Source: JAHBTB01 sp964451255
GTDB lineage: Bacteria > Armatimonadota > Fimbriimonadia > Fimbriimonadales > Fimbriimonadaceae
Direction: 5' to 3'
NCBI GenBank assembly: GCA_964451255.1
Contig: CAYVHL010000001.1
Coordinates: 372,001-436,000 of the forward strand
DNA length: 64,000 nt
The position numbers were made by a program, and so were the translations under genes. This document shows, in pieces, positions 58,492 through 64,000 of the stretch (positions within the stretch are counted from its first letter, which is position 1; every line of letters starts with the position of its first letter). The notes below the pieces were generated by a model, which was not told the DNA's origin, ran no database searches, and saw only the letters and a program-made list of their open reading frames with translations.

Positions 58492-59070
58492 TCACGCCTT
58501 CTTGCGTCGCCGCACGATCGTGCCAATCGCGCCTAGGCCAAGGACAACCATGGTCGCAGGCTCAGGCACAGCAGACGACAACTGCCACGACATGTCTGCG
58601 CCAGCGTCTCCATAGTAACTTGGATTGGTGTATCCTGAAAAGTTGCCGTTATTTGTACTATGTAGGCCGTTCTGCGAGGGAAAAGTCTGGCCGTAATCGT
58701 AGTGATTGCCGTCTACGTTCGCAATCGCACCGATGTAATAGGCCTGGCCGGCCAAAAGGACCCAGTTCACGTCCGTGCCGATGAGAGTGTGTTCAGCTGT
58801 GGCGCCAGTCGCCTGAGAGACCATGTCAAGGAGGCCGCCGCCTGAATTGGCTATGAAGAAATGCAGTTCTTGTTGTACCGACGCCTTGCCTTGGAACGCG
58901 ACGTGGCCGAGTGCGATGTCCGATCCACTGGTGTTGATGATATGCAACGCAGGCGCGTCGTCTTGATTGCGGGTCGTGAATGAGGTCGTGAACGAGGTGT
59001 TGTCCCAGATGACCTGCGTACAACCCAAGGCGGCCAGGGCCAAGGTTCCGAAAGCGAAGATTGTTTTCAT
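58492..59070 (-). CDS. PEP-CTERM sorting-domain exported protein
   Basis: Predicted 192-aa secreted protein: signal peptide (about 1-19), a beta-rich domain with no recognised family, and a C-terminal sorting signal of VPEPATMVVLGLG, a short hydrophobic helix and the basic end RRRKKA. Exosortase enzymes (not in this window) would cleave it and attach it to the cell surface. A strong RBS (GGAAGGAGC) lies 9 nt before the ATG. It is flanked by a terminator downstream. Confidence 0.88.
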   Translation of the reverse strand: MKTIFAFGTLALAALGCTQVIWDNTSFTTSFTTRNQDDAPALHIINTSGSDIALGHVAFQGKASVQQELHFFIANSGGGLLDMVSQATGATAEHTLIGTDVNWVLLAGQAYYIGAIANVDGNHYDYGQTFPSQNGLHSTNNGNFSGYTNPSYYGDAGADMSWQLSSAVPEPATMVVLGLGAIGTIVRRRKKA

Positions 59071-59198
59071 TCAGGTAATGCTCCTTCCAACCCTAATGGT
59101 ACAGGAGAATGTACTAGGCTCAATCGCATCTGCGCCAAATACCCGTAATACTACTGGCTGCACTGAACTGCCTCGCCCGGAGGAGCACGCACACGCGG

Positions 59199-59483
59199 TC
59201 ATCCCCCGGCTCTCGGGTCGCCTGGAAAATTCGGGGTGCCGCCACCCGCGTTCTCCGGCAGGTTGTATTTCTTGCGGATCTCCGCGATCTTCTTGGCCTT
59301 CTCAGCCGCTGGCGCTGGCGAGGCCTCCCACATCTTGATCTGGTCCTCCGGCTTTTGTTGGTCGACGTACGCCTTCATTTCGTCGGCCGACTTGCCTGAA
59401 GGGGCGTTGCCGATGTTGTCGCAAGCGCAGAGCCCAAGAGTGGAGATCGCCAACAGGATGCAGGCCAAAGTTCTGATGTTCAT
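59199..59483 (-). CDS. Small lipoprotein
   Basis: Predicted 94-aa lipoprotein. The signal peptide ends with the lipobox LGLCAC (Cys at about residue 21 is the likely lipid-modified residue), followed by a Lys/Glu-rich helical stretch (about 33-75) and a Gly/Pro-rich end. No family recognised. Located between the prepilin gene (55 nt away) and the PEP-CTERM gene, both of which encode exported proteins. Confidence 0.75.
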   Translation of the reverse strand: MNIRTLACILLAISTLGLCACDNIGNAPSGKSADEMKAYVDQQKPEDQIKMWEASPAPAAEKAKKIAEIRKKYNLPENAGGGTPNFPGDPRAGG

Positions 59484-59538
59484 GGTTTGTATTCTGAGGT
59501 CGGGGCGGCCCGGTCACCCAGGCCGCCCAGGTCGTCGC

Positions 59539-60447
<909 letters not shown>

Positions 60448-60488
60448 TGCTTTACCACCAAGAAATCAGTTTCTTCGATGCAGATAGC

Positions 60489-62576
60489 TTATGCCGAAAG
60501 TCGAGAACGGCCCTTTGCCGGTAGCACGATGGCGCCGGACAGGGGGGCCAGGGTCAGGCGAAGCTTACTGTCTGCACCGACCGTGACCGGCCGGTTGGAC
60601 AGAGCTTCGACGCAGGGACTGGTCAAGAGCAGACGCAGACTGGCCGGGAGTTTGAACTCCACGGACTGCTCCGCATCTGATCGGTTGATCACGACGAGGG
60701 CGGCGTCACCGCCAAAGGCCCGCCCATAAGCGACAATCCGTCGTTGGTCGTTGGTCACCACCCTCACGGGGTCGCCGACCATCAGCGCTTCCGACCCAAG
60801 CCGGACGCGCGCCAACGTTTTATATGTCTTCAAGTAGTCGTTTCCGGGGGTGGCGAGGTCCCACCTCATGCCGCGCCGGTTGTCAGGGTCGCGGCCACCC
60901 TCCATGCCGAGTTCGTCCCCGTAATAGACGCTCGGCGCGCCGACCCAAGTGAACTGCACCAGGGCCCCAAGTTTGGCCAGCCTAGGGTCGTCGCCGCATT
61001 CGGTCAGGAACCGCGGCGTGTCATGGCTGCCCAGCAGGTTCATCATGTTCCGGCTGACCTGCGGAAGGTAGCTGTTGTAGACCCGCATCAGACTGTCTAG
61101 GAAGACAGTCGCCGAGGACTCGCCATGGGCGACAAACCGAAGCACCGCGTCGCGGAACTGGTAGTTCATGACGCTGTCGAACATGTCGCCTTGGAGCCAG
61201 GGCGACCCGTCGCCCCAGATCTCGCCGACGATCCACTTGTCCTTGCCCAGCGACTTCAGGTGCTGGCGGAACTTCGGCCAAAACTGGGGATCCACCTCGT
61301 TCGCCGCGTCCAGCCTCCAGCCGTCGATGTGGGCGTTGCGGTTCCAAAAGTCCAGGGTGTCGAAGATGTATTCCGTTGGACCAGGGGTGTTTGTGTTGAG
61401 CTTGGGGAGCGACGGGAACCCAAACCAGGCTTCGTAGGGCGGCGGGTTCTTGACCACCACCGGGTAGCTCTTGATAAAATACCAATCCTTGTAAGGGCTC
61501 GCCTTGCCGCGGTCACGGACGTCCCTAAACGCGAAGAAGTCGACCGACGTGTGGTTGAACACCCCGTCCAAGACGACCTTGATGTCGTCTTTGTGCATTT
61601 TTTTGACCAGAGAGTTGAATTCTTCGTTAGTCCCGAACCGCGGGTCAACGAGCCTGTAATCGGTGGTCTCGTACCGGTGGTTGCTCGGCCCGAGGAAGAG
61701 CGGATTGAAGTAGACCGCTTTCACCCCGAGGTCCTTGAGGTAGCCCAGGTGTTTGCTGACGCCTGCCGCGTCGCCCCCATACCAGTTGGAGAAACTTGGC
61801 TTCGCCCCCCAATCGACCGTGCCTCTAGGATCGTTCGCCTGGTCGCCGTTCGCGAACCGGTCAGGAAAAATCTGATAGATGACGCTCCGCTCGACCCACG
61901 CAGGCACGGCAAAGGGCTTGAACTCTCCAGGGCGGAGGACAAAGTCGCTCTGCCGGCGGCCAATACCGTCACGGCCAACCTCCAGCGTGGTCTTGCCGTC
62001 GACTACATTGAAGTGGAAACTCAACGGCTTCGTATCCCGCCATGGCAGTACGACCGACCACTGCGTGACAAAGTCGTCGAGGGTGACCGGCGTGGCGTCA
62101 AAGCCCTTGCCGCGTGTGACCAGGACGACCTTTTGCACATCGTCCTTGCGTGTCTGTATGCGGACGGTCAAGTTGCCCCGGTCCAGGTTGACACCCGGCT
62201 CGACCGGCGTGAATACGATGGCCGATTTCGTGATCGTCCCGTCGCCGACGACGCCAGGAAGCGTTGAATAATCCCGAGGCGTGAGGAGAAGGATCGAGTT
62301 CGTGTTGCCTTGCCCGTCCGATTCGTTACGGAATGCCTTCGGATCGACGATCCAACGGTCACCGTCCAAGACGAACTTATAGGAGTGTTTCCCCGGTTTC
62401 AGCGAGAGGTTCAGCCGCCAGGTAAGTCCGTCCGCGCCGACCTTCATCGGATCTTTGCCCTTGTCCCAGCCGTTGAACGTCCCCGCCACGCTCACTGAAT
62501 GAAGAGGCCCGTCAGCCACGAATACGAATTCATGGTTCACTGACTGAAGAACGGAGGCCAAGGCCATCAAGGACAT
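60489..62576 (-). CDS. GH13 alpha-amylase-family glycosidase (cyclomaltodextrinase/neopullulanase-like)
   Basis: Predicted 695-aa exported enzyme on alpha-glucans. A CBM48-like N-terminal domain (about 15-95, VAGTFNGWDKGKDPM) is followed by a second N-terminal domain (about 115-215) and the catalytic (beta/alpha)8 barrel with nucleophile Asp423 (GWRLDAANEVD), acid Glu452 (VGEIWG) and Asp519 (LLGSHDTPRF). Domain C is at the C-terminus. ATG at 62576 overlaps the LacI-family stop as TGATG; a GTG at 62579 is possible. It probably forms a maltodextrin-utilisation unit with the regulator. Confidence 0.93.
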   Translation of the reverse strand: MSLMALASVLQSVNHEFVFVADGPLHSVSVAGTFNGWDKGKDPMKVGADGLTWRLNLSLKPGKHSYKFVLDGDRWIVDPKAFRNESDGQGNTNSILLLTPRDYSTLPGVVGDGTITKSAIVFTPVEPGVNLDRGNLTVRIQTRKDDVQKVVLVTRGKGFDATPVTLDDFVTQWSVVLPWRDTKPLSFHFNVVDGKTTLEVGRDGIGRRQSDFVLRPGEFKPFAVPAWVERSVIYQIFPDRFANGDQANDPRGTVDWGAKPSFSNWYGGDAAGVSKHLGYLKDLGVKAVYFNPLFLGPSNHRYETTDYRLVDPRFGTNEEFNSLVKKMHKDDIKVVLDGVFNHTSVDFFAFRDVRDRGKASPYKDWYFIKSYPVVVKNPPPYEAWFGFPSLPKLNTNTPGPTEYIFDTLDFWNRNAHIDGWRLDAANEVDPQFWPKFRQHLKSLGKDKWIVGEIWGDGSPWLQGDMFDSVMNYQFRDAVLRFVAHGESSATVFLDSLMRVYNSYLPQVSRNMMNLLGSHDTPRFLTECGDDPRLAKLGALVQFTWVGAPSVYYGDELGMEGGRDPDNRRGMRWDLATPGNDYLKTYKTLARVRLGSEALMVGDPVRVVTNDQRRIVAYGRAFGGDAALVVINRSDAEQSVEFKLPASLRLLLTSPCVEALSNRPVTVGADSKLRLTLAPLSGAIVLPAKGRSRLSA

Positions 62577-63598
62577 CACAGGGTCACCCCCAACGGCTTA
62601 CGGGAGGAGCCGCGCACCTTCAGCTCGCACGGAATGACTAAACGGCTTGGCACCGGTGGAACCTTGCTTTCGATGATTTGGATCAGTTTCTGGCAGCTAT
62701 CCCTTACTAATTGTTCAAATCGCATGTTGACGCTTGTGACGCCGCCGTCCACCAGGTCGCACAAAGAACTGTCGTTGAAACTGACGAGCCCGAGGTCGCC
62801 GGGTAGCTTCAGCCCGGCCTTACGCGCCGTCCGTGCCACGCCCATCGCCATGAAGTCGTCCAAGACGACAAGGGCGTCTGGCCGGTCGGGAGAGTCCAAG
62901 ATCGGCAGGGCAGAGTCGCATGCGGCAGAAAACCCGAACTCGGATGTCCAGACACGTGGCGCCAGGCCATGCTCCGCCATCACCATCCGATAGCCTGTGA
63001 GTCGATCCTCGCTCACTGCGACTCCCGTCGGCCCGCCCAAGAATCCGATTCTCCGGTAGCCGTTCTCCACCAGGTGAAGAGTGGCTATACGGCCCGCCAA
63101 GACGTTGTCGTTGTCGACGCTGTGCATGACCGAGGTCCTCGGATTGCCGATGACCACGAACGGAAAGCGGTCGTCCTGCAGCTTGTGAAGCCGCTCGTCC
63201 CCTGTCTCAGGCTCGACGAGGATCAACCCGTCAACCCTCCGCGTACGCAAGAGTTCGTCGTAGACCCCGGTCTGGGAACCGCTGTCAGGTGCGACGTCGA
63301 GGCAAAGGTGGTAGTTCGACCGGCTGAGAACTTGCGTGATCTCACTGATCAGGGCGCTGAAAAAAGGATCGTCCTTCAGCCCGCCGTCCGGCCTCTTCAG
63401 AACCAGGCCGATCAAATTCGTGCTACGGCGTCGCAAAGCCTGGGCCCTGACGTCCGGGCGGTAGTTGCTCTGCTTGATGACCTTGAGTACACGGTCACGC
63501 TTGTCCTCTTCGACCCGAGTGTCACCCGCCAAGACGCGGCTGACGGTCGCTTGCGACACGTCTGCGAGTCTGGCTATGTCCTGCTGGGTGACCCTCAT
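62576..63598 (-). CDS. LacI-family transcriptional regulator
   Basis: Predicted 340-aa repressor: helix-turn-helix (about residues 1-45, VTQQDIARLADVSQATVSRVLAG), a hinge helix region, and a periplasmic-binding-protein-like sugar-sensing core ending in LGVT. Its own gene lies directly upstream of the GH13 amylase gene (TGATG), so it probably controls amylase expression in response to a maltodextrin-type sugar and represses itself through the palindrome at 63627-63642. The effector is not known. Confidence 0.93.
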   Translation of the reverse strand: MRVTQQDIARLADVSQATVSRVLAGDTRVEEDKRDRVLKVIKQSNYRPDVRAQALRRRSTNLIGLVLKRPDGGLKDDPFFSALISEITQVLSRSNYHLCLDVAPDSGSQTGVYDELLRTRRVDGLILVEPETGDERLHKLQDDRFPFVVIGNPRTSVMHSVDNDNVLAGRIATLHLVENGYRRIGFLGGPTGVAVSEDRLTGYRMVMAEHGLAPRVWTSEFGFSAACDSALPILDSPDRPDALVVLDDFMAMGVARTARKAGLKLPGDLGLVSFNDSSLCDLVDGGVTSVNMRFEQLVRDSCQKLIQIIESKVPPVPSRLVIPCELKVRGSSRKPLGVTL

Positions 63599-63626
63599 TG
63601 GCCTACCTAACTCCGTCGGTGAACAC

Positions 63627-63642
63627 GTGCATACGTATTCAC
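63627..63642. promoter_or_regulatory. Candidate LacI-family operator
   Basis: GTGCATACGTATTCAC is a 16-bp inverted repeat with one mismatch and the central CG typical of LacI-family operators. It lies 28 nt upstream of the regulator's ATG, between the -10 box and the start codon, so bound repressor would block its own transcription. Confidence 0.55.
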
Positions 63643-63651
63643 AGTAGGATC

Positions 63652-63680
63652 AGGATAACACAGGTCCCGCCAAATTGCAA
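63652..63680 (-). promoter_or_regulatory. Promoter of the LacI regulator-amylase operon
   Basis: On the minus strand: TTGCAA (63675-63680), 17-nt spacer, TATCCT (63652-63657). The -35 box is part of the inverted repeat at 63675-63693. Confidence 0.6.
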
Positions 63681-63693
63681 GAGATTCTTGCAA
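63675..63693. repeat. Perfect inverted repeat overlapping the -35 box
   Basis: TTGCAAGA (63675-63682) and TCTTGCAA (63686-63693) are perfect inverted repeats with a 3-nt spacer. It covers the regulator's -35 box and could bind a second regulator, or the same one. Confidence 0.5.
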
Positions 63694-63723
63694 ATATTGC
63701 TTTGGAGGGACCCGGCTGCTCGA

Positions 63724-64000
63724 TCAGTAGTTGGCCCGCCGTCCGCCGCCAGTGCCGAACTTGTCGTAGACGGCCAGTGCCACGGCGGCGATGGCGGGCA
63801 ATGCCCACATGGCGACAAATAGGAACAACGACTTGCGTCCGAAGTCGCCAAAGTCACGGACACCTGGCCTGTTGAAATCAACGAACGCCACGACGCCCAT
63901 GATCGCGCCGAGCAGGAGGGGGATGTAAGCCGAGTTCTTCAACTCGGGGCGGCGTTGCATAAAGCCGAAATAGAGCGCGGCGGCAAGAGCGGTGGGGACG
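63724..64000 (-). CDS. Membrane protein, N-terminus cut by the window edge
   Basis: The ORF is open to the end of the window: it can be read at least 13 codons before the ATG at 63960, giving VPTALAAALYFGFM, a likely membrane segment, so the gene probably starts beyond the window. Two further hydrophobic segments (about residues 12-27 and 45-65 counted from the ATG at 63960) and a Gly/Arg-rich C-terminus ending in GGGRRANY follow. No family recognised. It ends 43 nt upstream of the promoter region of the LacI operon. Confidence 0.65.
   Translation of the reverse strand, partial: VPTALAAALYFGFMQRRPELKNSAYIPLLLGAIMGVVAFVDFNRPGVRDFGDFGRKSLFLFVAMWALPAIAAVALAVYDKFGTGGGRRANY

Noticed and set aside
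61125..62267. 380-codon open frame on the plus strand opposite the GH13 amylase
   Set aside because: Antisense shadow; amylase catalytic residues are all encoded on the minus strand.

Overview
The window is GC-rich, densely coding DNA from a diderm (Gram-negative) bacterium. Evidence for an outer membrane includes a type IV pilus secretin operon, kdsA (the LPS sugar KDO) and several lipoproteins. A prepilin of the H-X9-DG type, a PEP-CTERM protein, tandem ClpS-like genes and many secreted proteins of no clear family fit Armatimonadota, probably class Fimbriimonadia. That placement is inference from gene content. I see no insertion sequence, prophage, CRISPR array or rRNA; one tRNA (Met, CAT) is present.

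Layout. 0-6 kb: type IV pilus operon (PilM-PilN fusion, PilO, PilP-like, secretin, an LTxxQ protein). 6-13 kb: rsmG, then a leftward operon of a secreted STN-like protein, leuS and a TPR lipoprotein. 12.6-16.6 kb: a RluD-type pseudouridine synthase, radC, a translin-family protein, a triple YbjQ-domain protein and a GYF/TM2 membrane protein. 16.6-19.5 kb: hisD and gltX, leftward. 19.5-24.2 kb: a 496-bp leader region with a strong terminator and a possible competing hairpin, then a beta-hydroxyacid dehydrogenase and a BMP-type (nucleoside/simple sugar) ABC transporter. 24-34 kb: a LolA-like protein, S41 protease, tilS, ftsH, a TPR protein, a YfhO-like membrane protein and two ClpS-like proteins. 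33.6-36.9 kb: sugar isomerase, M1-type peptidase, tRNA-Met. 37-44 kb: livF, rimI, tsaD, a Xer recombinase, a GT39 glycosyltransferase and acyl-CoA dehydrogenase. 44.5-49 kb: feoAB, then WecG-type transferase, cobalamin adenosyltransferase and a secreted protein. 49-53 kb: sdhB, a DsbD-N protein, dsbD and kdsA. 53-58 kb: an operon of 2-oxoacid dehydrogenase E2, NIL protein, esterase and GT4, then phhA with a GNAT gene. 58.5-64 kb: PEP-CTERM protein, small lipoprotein, prepilin, GH13 amylase with its LacI-family regulator, and a truncated membrane protein.

Two window-wide expression patterns stand out. Many first genes have a TANNNT or CATAAT hexamer only 5-10 nt before the start codon, which suggests leaderless mRNAs. 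Genes inside operons are often joined by 4-nt NTGA stop/start overlaps, and all four versions (ATGA, GTGA, TTGA, CTGA) occur. The CTGA case gives kdsA a probable CTG start. These patterns were used to choose several starts.
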